From positions 22,688,491-22,752,490 of the forward strand of contig CM055075.1 in NCBI GenBank assembly GCA_029204045.2: DNA of 64,000 bases, written 5' to 3'. Positions 43,694 to 55,798 of this stretch are shown here, in pieces. Made by a program: the position numbers and the translations under genes. Position 1 is the stretch's first letter. Each line of letters starts with the position of its first letter. The notes beneath the pieces were generated by a model that saw only the letters and a list, made by a program, of their open reading frames with translations, did no database searches and had not been told where the DNA came from. Source of the DNA: Tillandsia leiboldiana (Eukaryota > Streptophyta > Magnoliopsida > Poales > Bromeliaceae).

Positions 43694-45091
43694 TGTTACG
43701 GCATTTTGGTGTTGGCATATTTCGTGAGTCAAGTCAGTGAGTTGAGTCGGAGTCTTAAAGGGATCAAATTGTCAATCAGCAATCAAAGACTTAGAGAAGA
43801 CTCAACAAGAGCTCAAGTTGACACTCAGTGTCTTGAATCTTGAAGATTGAAGTTGAAGAATTATGGATCAGTTACATCAATCTCAAGAAGAAAGTATTCA
43901 AAAGGATCAGGTATGGTTAACTAAATAATTTTGGTGATCCGAATACTTTCTTATAGTGTAGAAACACTTGGATGATTTTTTAATTGAATAAAAATCAAAA
44001 ACTGGACATGGGACATGTTCAGGATCCGGATCAGACAGTCCAATCCGGATCCCGAAGGGTGCTTGTTCATTGGCAAATCCGATCCGGATCAAAGGTCATT
44101 TCGATCCGGATCCCGAACATGGGTTTTTGCTGGAATAAATGAACGATCCGGATCGGGCATTTCAATCCGGATCCCGAACCCTGTTTTTCTGGAATAGCCT
44201 GACTCGTTACGACGATCCGGATCACAGTAAATCCGATCCGGATCGCCGTCTTGAAAATTTCCAGATAAGGTAAGTTTTTGATTCTTATCTCTTTCCAAAG
44301 GTTTCTAAACTATAAATAGACATTTAGGGTTTCTCAAAAACGTGGGGAGCACGGCCGATCAATTGATAAAACACTTGAGAGCAACCCTAGAGGCTAGGTT
44401 TTTATCGTTCTTCTCTATAGCCTCTTTTAGGTCAATTCGACGGTTCTTTCAAGAACATATCTTTTGTCGAATTGATCTAATCTTTGCTTAGAGATTTTTC
44501 CCATGGATCTTCATTGATAATCTAAGCAAAGGATCACCATCGAAGCCACCATTCTTACCGGCTGAGTTTGCGTCGTGGATTCGACGTGGCATCGTGGATT
44601 CGGTGTGCTAAAGGCGTTTCGTGGATTCAAAACGTGTGCTCATGGATTCGAGTGGCGTTCGTGGATTCGAACGTGTGCAGTGTACGTGCAATCGTTGGAG
44701 CGCAAGGTCCGAAGAAGTTGAAGGAGGGGTTAAATCCGTGGAGACGGTAATCACCTTGTTATTCTTCTTTTCTTAGTGGATTGTTATTGCGTGGACATCC
44801 AATCGGTGAGCGCAAGGTCCGAAGAAGCTGAAGGAGGGGTTTGAGTCCGTGGAGTCGGTAATCACCTTGTTATTCTTCTATTCTTAGTGGATTGTTATTG
44901 CGTGTTGGTCCCGTGGTTTTTCTCCTGGATTGGAGTTTCCACGTATATCTCGGTGTGCTATTTTTATTTTCCGCATTGGTTTTTATTTTGCACTGAGATT
45001 TGGTTTTATAAGTATTACACCTATTCACCCCCCCTCTAGTTGTTTGATAGTACCTATTTAGATCCTTGTGGATCCTATATATAAACCTACA
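43694..45091 (+). mobile_element. 5' LTR of copia element D (1398 bp)
   Basis: TGTTACGGCATTTTGG ... AAACCTACA, preceded by target duplication acacg (43689-43693). A palindrome array (GATCCGGATC) lies at 44025-44240, TATA TATAAATA at 44311-44318, a CGTGGATTCG array at 44574-44680 and the two-tier hairpin at 44912-44943. It differs from the 3' LTR at about a dozen positions by eye, so insertion is fairly recent. Confidence 0.93.
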
Positions 45092-45093
45092 AT

Positions 45094-45105
45094 TGGTATC
45101 AGAGC
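45094..45105 (+). promoter_or_regulatory. Primer binding site of element D
   Basis: TGGTATCAGAGC, two bases after the LTR end, followed by GGGTTTTAGG. Confidence 0.93.
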
Positions 45106-45125
45106 GGGTTTTAGGTTTATCTATC

Positions 45126-47087
45126 ATGATGGGTGAAAGTGGTAATATTTATAGACCTCCTCTTTTTGATGGGACTAATTATGCTTATTGGAAAGTGCGG
45201 ATGAGAGCTTTTCTCATCGCAATTGATGAGCGGGTATGGCAATCCGTGGAATACGGTTGGGTGCATCCTGTTGAGGAAGTAGGAAATTCTACTACCCCAA
45301 AACCTCGCTCTAGATGGTCCAAAGAGGAACTCGAAAGATCTTCTTACAATGGGAAAGGTATGAACGCTCTTTTTAACTCTCTTTCCTCGACTGAGTTCAC
45401 AAGAATTTCCGCGTGTGAAACCGCGAAGGAAATTTGGGATATTCTCAAAATTACACATGAGGGTACTAATCTTGTAAAAATTCAAAAGCTCCAGATGCTT
45501 ACAAGTCAATTTGACTCTATTCATATGGAAGAGCATTAATTGTTTACAGATTATTACACTAGACTTCAAGATGTAATAAATACATGTGCTAATTTAGGAG
45601 AAAAGATCCCGGAGTCGAAAATTGTAAGAAAGATACTTCGGACTCTTCCGGAACGGTTTAGGGCAAAGGTTACCGCCATTGAAACCGTTAGTCATCCGGA
45701 TGAGATGAGTGTAGAGGAATTAGTAGGTGCTTTGCAAACTTATGAAATGACTTTTCCTACTAATCAAGTTTCTTCCAAGTCTTCTTCTAAGCTTACAGGT
45801 ATTGCATTCAAATCAACAAAGGAAGAAGATAGCGAATCGAGTTCCGACGATGAAATCTCTTTTGCCGATTTTGAAGAACAATTGGCGCGGATCACAAAGA
45901 AATTTCGTCGGAAGTTTTGGAAGAATCGAACCGATGGATCTTCATCCACGAAACCTTCTAAAGGATCATCGGGTTCTAAATCCTCTAACCTCAAAAGCTT
46001 TGCAAAACCTTCTAAAGAAAAAGAAAAAGATGATTTCGAAGGGGAAATCCAATGCTATAGATGCAAAGGCTACGACCATTTTTCAACGGAATGTCCTTCT
46101 CCGAAATCATATAAAAAGAAGGCTTTGCAAGCGAAAACTTGGGACGATTCTACTTCTAATGAATCGACCTCAAGTAAAGAGGAAAAAGTCGTTGCCTTAC
46201 ATGCTTCTCAAATTCCCTCTTCTAATGTTTGTTTATCATCTTTAATCACTGACTCTATTCCTTTGATTTTGCATGAAACATCAACATCCAACGGAGAGTC
46301 ATCAAGTGAGGGGGAGTCGGACGAAGAAGAACTCGTTGAGGCATATCAACAACTTCTTGCGGAATCTAAGAAGATGGCCAAGCATATCAAGAAGTTGAGG
46401 AAGCAACGACTTGAGAATCAAGACGAGAATCATGCTTTAAAGATCAAACTTCATGATCTCGAGGAGGAACGAGAGCTTTCATTGGATAATAATAAAATCC
46501 TCCAGGAAAAGATAAATCAATCGGAAACGATCGTTAATTCCCATATTAACAAGATTGATTTTCTTGAAAAGCAGTTTGAGGAGATTCATGTTACCAACCA
46601 AGCTTTGACCAAGCAAGTCCATGAACTCAAATTCGACATACAAAGGCTTTCAACCGGTTCCAAGAAACTAGATTGTATGTCCGGATTAGGTCAAACAAGC
46701 AAGGTTGGTTTGGGATTCAAAAAGGACCAAACTGTGCTTGCTTCAAGTTCCACAATGAAATTGAAAGGAAGAACTTGTCACTTATGTGGACTTGAAGGAC
46801 ATTTGGTGAAGAATTGCCCGAAAAAAAGAAAGAAGAGTCCTTCGGCAACTTCATCTACGGAGCGAACTCAACGGAATCAAAAGACACATCAAGTCAAAGG
46901 AGTTCACTCAACCCACCAAAGGTTCGAGCCACATCATCAATCATACAAGTGGATCACTGCAAGGCAAAGACCTAAGGTGGATCAACAGTCAAAGCTATCA
47001 TCTCCCGGCCACAACGAATCAAGACAACCCAAAATCCGACGATTTTGGATTCGGAAAGGTGATATCTTTCCTTGTCTTAAGTTCTAA
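45126..47087 (+). pseudogene. Copia element D gag (only coding gene of the element), one nonsense codon
   Basis: Starts at ATG 45126 (MMGESGNIYRPPLFDGTNY). UBN2 domain, Ser-rich linker, CCHC 1 (CYRCKGYDHFSTEC, near 46053), a long coiled coil (about 46370-46640; LRKQRLENQDENHALKIKLHD), CCHC 2 (CHLCGLEGHLVKNC, near 46775) and a basic tail. TAA at 45537-45539 falls just before FTDYYTRLQD; a single G-to-T change would explain it. Otherwise open to 47087. The ORF ends right after RKGDIFPCL, the point where pol begins in A and F, and no protease follows. Such gag-only LTR elements are known as TR-GAG; they depend on a partner's pol. Confidence 0.88.
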
Positions 47088-47302
47088 TTAGCTTATGACT
47101 ATATGTAATGCTTTGATTGGTTTTCCTTTCATATTTTTCTGAATCTCTGCATTACATGTTCTCAATGCTCTTTGTTTTTATGTTTTATTTTTTTTTAACA
47201 AAAGGTTTTTAATTAACAAGTGCATTGAATAAAAAAGGGCTTCACGGTTATTCACTCCAAATTAATTTTATATGGATTATCAACTTTACTCCATAATCAT
47301 AA
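47088..47302 (+). other. Element D noncoding segment after gag
   Basis: AT-rich, with a T10 run; no pol sequence and no gene. It ends in target duplication cataa (47298-47302) of solo LTR2. Confidence 0.7.
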
Positions 47303-50300
47303 TGTCACGCCCCGGGGGTTTGTTTTAGCGGAAACGGTTCATAAAAGTCGAATATTTGACGCGTAAATTTTTTTTTTTTGTTTAAAAGAGAACCCCTCTT
47401 CCCCGGCACGTGCCCAGACCCGCCACACATACAGGATCACTCTGCAAACGGACAGAGTCTCCCCTGTACGTGCACGGCGTAGCATTCAGTACATGTTCCA
47501 ACATACACAACCAATCAATCACAACGGTTGGTCACAAGCAACAAGTATTCTAAACTAGTAAAAGAAGAACATATGGCCGATCAATTTGGAAAGGATAAAT
47601 CCACAGTTTTGAAAGAGCACCTACCCGGCGCTTACGTTTTGAAAGCTAGTTTCGAAATCAGCATAAATCAACAAGGTTTGAAAGCGGTGCCCACCCGACA
47701 CCAAGTTTTGAAATCCCTTTCGCAATCCATAAATCCACAGGGTTTTGAAGCCAGTGCCCACACGACACTTAGATTTTAAAAACGGTTTTCGCAATCTTTT
47801 CTTTGGCTTCTGCCTTTTTGATCTTCAAATGGCCAATAGAAATAAAAGGAAAAGTAACGCACAAGGGGCACTAAATGCAACCCGTACCGACATCCACGCC
47901 GACCCCACGAGGGTATCGCGAACCTCTCACATAACTACAATGCAATGAAAAGCGAGAAAGAAAAGGAAATACAGTCCAGGGTCCCCAGCGACCCAGCTGC
48001 TCCTGTCCCGTCCTCACCACCGCCTACCTCTCCCCCCGTCCGAACCCTGTCACGAAGTGGGATGTCAGTGACGTGAAAGTAATAGAGCAGGAGAATATAA
48101 TAAAACAAACCGTGAAGACAACCGGAGCAACCACCCCCTCACGGAGGAAAGGCAACCTGTACACCTGTATCCTGTAATACCCGGACACGTCGGACAACTA
48201 AACCGACGGTCCACACCGTACCTGCAGAAATCCGACCACGTCGGACAACTAAACCGACGGGTCGCACCGCTCGCACCTCGGCGCCTCAACCCCACCACTA
48301 ATAAGGGGCCCCACTACGTCACCTCGTGGGTATACACGGGTCATAGACCACTTTTCCGGAAAAGCGCACCCTTTGCGGTGGCCAAACCGCGGGTGCGCGT
48401 GTGACAGCCTCGAGCCAAGTAACCATAACCATCATCATGTCAGCATCATAATATATATAACAAAAGTAAAACGGCAACATGTATACTCAAAAGTAAAACC
48501 GTAACATATGCGATCGAAAGTAACCCGCTATCATGTATAATCAAAGTAAAGGCAATAATACGTGCACTCGAAGGTAGCCCGCCAACATGTAATTATCAAA
48601 AGGAAAACGACTGTCGGAAGACCGACGCTAAACACTATGACGAAACCCATTAACACGCATAAGCTATCACCCATCAATATTTAACCCCAGTATACTTAGA
48701 ATTGACCCCGTCCAACATGATAGAGTTAGATGCTAGGACAAAGAAAATAACACCCACCTGAATGAAGGCCGATCCCGAACTCCCGCTGGACTACCGGGAG
48801 GCTGGTGCTGAACTGCTGGGCCCTGAACAGAGACTGTAGTCAGAACTAGACTCACACATACCCATCCCGACGACACGACAGCAACGTGAAGCTTAAACGG
48901 GAGAATATCGCCGATTTAGCGATCGAAATCCGATTCCCGGTCAACGAGAACCGTTGGAACCCTAAAGAAAAGTTTAGGAAACATTTATACATTGTTCTCA
49001 ACAATATGCAGTGCCAAAATTGCATTTAGACCCCTAGGGTTTCTAGAATTCACATTTTTAGCGTCATTTGAGCGCTGTTTTCGCTCGTTCTTTCAACTGG
49101 AAATTTATTTTGACGAACCGTCACTTCCAGCGGGTGAAATTTATCTTGCTGAACACCGTGCTCACTCATTTGCGGCAGCACGGGACCCGAGAAAAACTTC
49201 GGGCCATAAAATACCTTACTAACATAGCCTTAATGAATTTTTTTGTTTCTCCGAGTCTTCAAAACCTAAATCTAACGCGAGCATCACGTCCAGTGACCCC
49301 AAAACAGCCAGGAATACACTGTCGCGACTTCTCTAATAGCCCGGAACTCAGTTTTGTTTCAACATTACTTTAAAAGGTTGATTACACTACAACTTTTAAT
49401 CCGATCGTCAAACAGACGAACTTTGTATATGAAAGTGTCTTTAAACAGTGCAAGGACACTGGGGCTCACCTCCTTTGCAGCCCAGACCTGCTGGTTCCAC
49501 CAGAACCAGATCCTTGCAAACATACAAGTTTTCATTGCTCCAAATTTTAATCCACACAGAACCATCTTGGTCTGAAGCGAGCATCAAGCTCAGGGGATTA
49601 TTTTGAACAACTTTCATATTCAATGTAAACCCTTATTCCAACTAAATCTTCTTTGAGGCATTAACACAAACACCTGGTGGGCATGTTATATAAACATATA
49701 GCTTTATCTTTGCCCGAACCCAAACTCAGCAAGGAAGCAATCCGGAGGCTTCTAAGATGGAAGAAAAGCTAGAGCATGGGGTTTAGAGGTTACCTGGGGG
49801 GGGGTTGCCGGAGTTCCAGACCGGCGGGGATGGCCGGAGCCGAGCTCGGATGAAGCCTCGGGTGCAACTCTGGCGATCACTGACCCGACGTCAAGATCCC
49901 CATGCAAGTTGATGGAAGGACTCCTACAGCCCACAGGAGCTCACCATTACGATTTCCGGGTGTCCGGAGCGACGGCAAGGGCGCGGCGGCGGAGCTCGGC
50001 CGAGGATCAATGGCCGTTAATGGCGGATTCCGGCCGAGGGACTCCGGGCCGGTGCAACTTGGACCAACAGGTTCCAGTAGGTGCCAGGAAGCTTCTGGTG
50101 GCAGTGGCCGGCGGTGGGAGGCAGCGGCGGCGCCGGACGGCCGAGCTCGGCCGAGGTTGAAGAAAGCCCGAAACTAGGGCACGGCCGATCGAGCCCGATC
50201 CTTCACCGATATCCCTCCAACTTCGTGGAGATGCTAAAGTCGGTGAGAAAGTTGATCTCAACGGTGCTGATCGCTGGTTGGACAGCCGGATCGCGGTGGC

Positions 50301-51643
50301 GCACGGGATCGGCCAGGAAGGCGATAATTCCGGTGATAGCGCTCCCGCCGGCGATCGGGACGGCGGCAGCAGCCCGGGCTGCAACCGGATGATCTCCTCG
50401 ACGTCAGAAACACAATGATCGTGTCCATGGGCCAAATTAAAATGGACGGTTCCAAGATATTACCTCGTCGGAAAGTTGGAAGAAGAAGGGGTTGGCCGCG
50501 GCGGCGCGCGGCGGCGGCTGGGGACGGGTCCACCACAGCTCGGTTGCGGCTCCACAGGGGAACCCTACAGACGCGTTCTTGATTGCCCAAGAGCTTCTGT
50601 GTGGAGCCTACTCCTCCTAACCCGAGATGAAGAAGAAACGGCTTCACCTTCTTCTCCGGCGAGGGGAGGCGGCGGCCGGTGCGGGGAGGTCCGTGGAGTG
50701 CGGCATAGGAGAGGAGGTGGTTGAGTGCTGCGGCTAGAGGGGCTGTGGGTTTAGGGTTTGTGGAGAAGCCCTAGCTATACATGTGTATATATATTAGGTA
50801 TGTACAATTTCGGTTTAGTCCCTCTAAGCTTTGCCATTTGCTATTAGGTCCTCTACAGTAGTTTTCCCTTGCACTTAAGTCCTTATCCAAGAACTAGCAC
50901 GCAAAACGAGGCAACTTTAATAGGGTTTTATGTGCAAAAAGCCCTATTTTCTCCGTATTTCGCGCTTTTCGAGACGTTCTGCTCGTCGAAACGAAAAATG
51001 GACTGCGCCATGACGTCCGGCTCGACGAGACCTATCAGGTAGCGATTTTTGATTTTCGAGAAACTGCCCGAATAAAATCGCGGTCCATAAAATACTGTCG
51101 CGGAATACAGTTATCGTGCTTTTCGAGACTCTAGAGTCGTCAAACAGAATTTTCGACTGCGCCATTGCGTTCGGAATATCGAAACCGTTCGAAATGACTA
51201 CCTGGATCACTATATTCGGATTCCGAACAGTGAAATAGTCAATGTTGTATTCGTCGGGGTCTCGAAAACCAGGGTTACTGTTCATCTACAGTAACTCACT
51301 TAAGTGCACTACAGTAACTCACTTAAGTGCACTGTGCGCAGAGGACACTGTTACATTGGTCGCGAGATTCGTCCACTTCTTAGTTGAATTCTGGAAGATC
51401 CGACCGTCAGATCGAAAAGTGCTGAATATGAATCTCGCTCAGTTCGACGAGACGATCGCAACGGTCAACTCGAATTTCCAAGATCATGTCCGGATTGGAA
51501 AGTAGCCTTTTTGTCTCGTAAAACGTGCAACTCGCACACTGGCAATTGACTAAATAAATCAACATAGGTCTTTTGAAATCAAAACCAGGTCAAAAATTCA
51601 CTTTTTGACTATTTATTAAAATAAAATATTTCGAGTTTTTACA
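47303..51643 (-). mobile_element. Solo gypsy LTR (LTR2, 4341 bp) inside element D
   Basis: TGTCACGCCCCGGGGG ... TTTTTACA, flanked by cataa at 47298-47302 and 51644-51648. Its first 1.1 kb is clearly homologous to LTR1 (agcggaaacg, cccagacccgcc, ggggccccactacgtcacc, ccctttgcggtggccaaacc). Contents: ~75-bp repeats with ttttgaaag (47590-47790), tandem hairpins (48183-48264), a GC-rich region (49790-50740) and a TATA-like TATATATA at 50786-50793 (minus). No PBS or coding sequence; no gene recognised. It is 1.25 kb longer than LTR1, so a further old insertion inside it is possible. Confidence 0.9.
48183..48264. other. Two tandem hairpins of LTR2
   Basis: Hairpin A (48183-48212): GGAC + CGTCGG pairs with CCGACG + GTCC, one bulged A. 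Hairpin B (48233-48264): CGACC + CGTCGG pairs with CCGACG + GGTCG, one bulged A. The loop acaactaaa is the same in both. Flanking sequence (gctcgcacctcg, ggggccccactacg) aligns with that after the LTR1 hairpins, so the two sites are homologous although their stems differ in sequence. Confidence 0.8.
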
Positions 51644-53046
51644 CATAATCTTGAAAATACTTCATTATAGGAGTTTTTGATATTATAAGCATCAAAATTT
51701 AGAAATCATGTGTGATCTTTAGATGCTTAATCTATCTCGGTTGTGTGAATTCATTGTGATAAACGTGAGACAACCGATAGACTAAAATTTGGAATTTGAT
51801 TCTTTCACGTAAGAGATTGCATTCTTACAAGGGTAAATAAATGAATTGCAAAAGATGTGGAAAGAGTTACATCCGAAAGGAGTGTGAAAACTACCACCAC
51901 ATGTTGGAAAGAGCTGCCACCCCGGTCGTCCGGTTTGTGTGTGAAGCTACCACATGTTTTGGATGCTTGAAAAATATCTTATGAAATTTTGTTTAGTTGA
52001 AGCATTCGGAGATTCATATTCAAAGTTCTTATATTCTGAACAATCTCCTAGTTGGTATAAGGTGGGATAGTTGAAAGATGCTCAAAGAGCCACCCTTAGG
52101 TATTTTAGTGCTTATCTCAAATTTGAAAGGGTAAGAAATCAAATTGATGTCATTTGGAAATCTCTGTAAGTCATCTTTGTACATCCGTTACATCTTGATA
52201 GACTTTGGATCTCAAGATTATTTTTGATGACTTGTGTTTGACGTATATAATGTGAAAAACGGTTTATAATGTTTTATCTTTGTTTTTCATGATTTCGGAG
52301 TAAATCTTTTTAATTTTTGTGAAATTAATTGGATTGAATGACATCTATGTGATCTCATATTATTCTCAAGCACTTAAATTGTTTTCTTGATGGAATACAA
52401 ATCGGTAATTCAAATATTTCAAAATCTGGATTTGTTTCAAGAAATTATTTGATTTTTGCGTTCGAGTACAGGTACGCAATCTATGTTTTTGTTATATACC
52501 GGAACTGAGCTTTTATCTCTCTTTCACTATGGACTAATGCTGTTAGTGATTTCCTTTTGTCTAGTATGTTCACTGTTTGACAATTTGTGACAAAAAGGGG
52601 GAGAAGAGAAATAGGGGAGAAGAGAGAAATAGAGGAGAAGAGATCATCGAGATAGGGGGAGACAGAGATGAGATCATCGAGATAGGGGGAGACGGAGATG
52701 AGATCATCGAGAAGAAGAAAGGAGATGAGAAAAAGGAGCCGAAAAATAAAAAGAACCAAAATGACGAATCAAATGTAGGATTTACATTTAATTTCTAACG
52801 ACTGACTTTTGATTTGTTTGGAGTTTTGTTTTTGCAGGATCTACATCACTTTAAGACTCCAAGTCCTAAGTCATAGAGTTTGTTCTAAGACTGGTTCAAA
52901 TGTATTTTTGTTTATTGGATCTTTCACGCAAAGAAAGTCAATGTTTTGGTGATGACATTGAGTTTCGATTTTTTGGTTTAAGATGAGTGACTTGAGCGCT
53001 TTTATGTATTTTTGGGTTTTGTCACGAAATTGCCAAAGGGGGAGAT
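51644..53046 (+). other. Element D noncoding 3' region
   Basis: No pol and no accessory ORF. The conserved structured box is kept at 51851-51960 with hairpin CCGG-tcgt-CCGG (51922-51933), and ggtataaggtggga near 52055. A purine-rich repeat region lies at 52590-52740 and the terminal PPT aaagggggagat at 53035-53046. A 73-codon Lys/Glu-rich ORF across the purine repeats looks compositional. An acceptor-like TTTTTGCAG at about 52838 matches the 3' intron acceptor of E, F and C. Confidence 0.7.
52590..52740 (+). repeat. Purine-rich tandem repeats with PPT-like cores (element D)
   Basis: After gacaaaaagggggag come degenerate gagaagagaaatag units, and then about 2.5 copies of a ~33-bp unit (gagatcatcgagataggggg). 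Each full unit carries another GGGGGAGAC purine tract. It stands where other family members have their second PPT. Confidence 0.7.
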
Positions 53047-54444
53047 TGTTACGGCATTTTGGTGTTGGCATATTTCGTGAGTCAAGTCAGTGAGTTGAGT
53101 CGGAGTCTTAAAGGGATCAAATTGTCAATCAGCAATCAAAGACTTAGAGAAGACTCAACAAGAGCTCAAGTTGACACTCAGTGTCTTGAGTCTTGAAGAT
53201 TGAAGTTGAAGAATTGTGGATCAGTTACATCAATCTCAAGAAGAAAGTATTCAAAAGGATAAGGTATGGTTAACTAAATAATTTTGGTGATCCGAATACT
53301 TTCTTATAGTGTAGAAACACTTGGATGATTTTTTAATTGAATAAAAATCAAAAACTGGACATGGGACATGTTCAGGATCCGGATCAGACAGTCCAATCCG
53401 GATCCCGAAGGGTGCTTGTTCATTGGCAAATCCGATCCGAATCAAAGGTCATTTCGATCCGGATCCCGAACATGGGTTTTTGCTGGAATAAATGAACGAT
53501 CCGGATCGGGCATTTCAATCCGGATCCCGAACCCTATTTTTCTGGAATAGCCTGACTCGTTACGACGATCCGGATCACAGTAAATCCGATCCGGATCGCC
53601 GTCTTGAAAATTTCCAGATAAGGTAAGTTTTTGATTCTTATCTCTTTCCAAAGGTTTCTAAACTATAAATAGACATTTAGGGTTTCTCAAAAACGTGGGG
53701 AGCACGGCCGATCAATTGATAAAACACTTGAGAGCAACCCTAGAGGCTAGGTTTTTATCGTTCTTCTCTATAGCCTCTTTTAGGTCAATTCGACGGTTCT
53801 TTCAAGAACATACCTTTTGTCGAATTGATCTAATCTTTGCTTAGAGATTTTTCCCATGGATCTTCATTGATAATCTAAGCAAAGGATCACCATCGAAGCC
53901 AACATTCTTACCGGCTGAGTTTGCGTCGTGGATTCGACGTGGCATCGTGGATTCGGTGTGCTAAAGGCGTTTCGTGGATTCGAAACGTGTGCTCGTGGAT
54001 TCGAGTGGCGTTCGTGGATTCGAACGTGTGCAGTGGACGTGCAATCGTTGGAGCGCAAGGTCCGAAGAAGTTGAAGGAGGGGTTAAATCCGTGGAGACGG
54101 TAATCACCTTGTTATTCTTCTTTTCTTAGTGGATTGTCATTGCGTGGACATCCAATCGGTGAGCGCAAGGTCCGAAGAAGCTGAAGGAGGGGTTTGAGTC
54201 CGTGGAGTCGGTAATCACCTTGTTATTCTTCTATTCTTAGTGGATTGTTATTGCGTGTTGGTCCCGTGGTTTTTCTCCTGGATTGGAGTTTCCACGTATA
54301 TCTCGGTGTGCTATTTTTATTTTCCGCATTGGTTTTTATTTTGCACTGAGAATTGGTTTTATAAGTATTACACCTATTCACCCCCCCTCTAGTTGTTTGA
54401 TAGTACCTATTTAGATCCTTGTGGATCCTATATATAAACCTACA
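53047..54444 (+). mobile_element. 3' LTR of copia element D (1398 bp)
   Basis: TGTTACGGCATTTTGG ... AAACCTACA, followed by acacg (54445-54449). Same length as the 5' LTR. Differences seen include gagtc/gaatc, ataagg/atcagg, catacc/catatc and gagaattgg/gagatttgg. Confidence 0.93.
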
Positions 54445-54450
54445 ACACGT

Positions 54451-55798
54451 TGTCGGGTTATGTAAATAATGATCTAAATAGGGGAAAAAATACCTAGAGG
54501 GGGGTGAATAGGTGTAAACAATAAACACTCAAAAATCGTTGCGCTATAAAACCCAATGCGGAAAAGAAAATATAACACGTAAGATTTTTACGTGGAAAAC
54601 TCCAAAACCGGAGTAAAAAACCACGGGACCGATAACACGGCGAAATCCACTAGAATTATAACATGTACAAAGAATATATACCGTACTCACAGACGACTCG
54701 ACCTTTTTCCATACGCTCCTAATAGATCTTCTCCGCTCGCTCCGCAACGCTCCTCGAATCCACGATTAGCGTCCAACGCCGAATCCACGGCGTCCAACGT
54801 CGAATCCACGACGTCCAACCGAATCCACGGTCTTCACCCAGTAGCACGTCTCGAAGCCACGAACGTACCTCGCTCCGAATCCACGAGAGCGGTTGCACCT
54901 TGAATCCACAAGGCCATGCGAGTCCATGCGCCGATTTTGGGAAATCGTTGTTTTTGGGTGGTGATGAACCGCCGAATACTTAGATTAGAAATAGATCGGA
55001 AATACCATCTAAGTATTCATTAATTTGATTCTACTCAAAATCTGAGTATGAAACCCTAGAATCAAATCAATCAATATAGATGAAGGAACATAGGATTAAA
55101 TCTATTGATTTCCTTTCTTCTCTATAGGTGGATTTTTCTTTATATGGCCGTCTTTTGATTTATTCGGCTTTTACGGCTTATGCGGCTTACCCTAGAAAAA
55201 GAAGCATAGGGTTTATTTATAGGTTAGAAACCGTTGGAAGAGGATAAGAATCAAAAACTAACCTTTTCTGGAATTTTATAGGACGACAGTCCGGACTGGA
55301 ATTGGCGGTTCGGACTGTCGTAACGAGACAGACTAATTCCAGAAAAACATACGTTCGGGGTCCGGACTGAAATACCACGGTCCGGACTGTTCATGCAATT
55401 CCTTCAGAATTAACGTTCGGGGTCCGGACTGAAATACCACGGTCCGGACTGACCAAGCAATTCCATCAGAATTAACGTTCAGGGTCCGGACTGAAATACC
55501 ACGGTCCGGACTGGAATTGCGCATGAACTACCCTATGTTCGGGGTCCGGACTGTAGTGCCCGATCCGGATCCTGAACATGTAGTATGTCCAGTTTTTTGA
55601 TTTTCATGCAATTAAAAATTCATCCAAGTGTTTCTACATTATAAGAAGTATTCGGATCATCAAAATTAATTAGTTAAACGTACCTGATCCTTTTGAATTC
55701 TTCTTTCTTGAGATTGAGGTATATGATCCAAACTTCTTTATCTTCAATCTTCAAGACTTAACACTTTCACGAAATACGCCAAAACAAATTCCTTAACA
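54451..55798 (-). mobile_element. 3' LTR of copia element C (1348 bp)
   Basis: On the minus strand it starts TGTTAAGGAATTTG at 55798 and ends ...AACCCGACA at 54451. U3 palindromes (55290-55571) are GTCCGGAC, except the distal GATCCGGATC at 55562-55571. The two-tier hairpin is at 54591-54625. The 5' LTR is beyond the window. The probable target duplication here is cacgt (54446-54450). Confidence 0.9.

Noticed and set aside
49752..50724. ORFs of 82-142 codons in a GC-rich region resembling a gene's first exon
   Set aside because: It lies inside solo LTR2 with exact target duplications around the whole unit; no domain, and frames overlap on both strands.
52577..52798. 73-codon Lys/Glu-rich ORF
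   Set aside because: Purine tandem repeats translate to charged residues by composition; no counterpart in the other elements.
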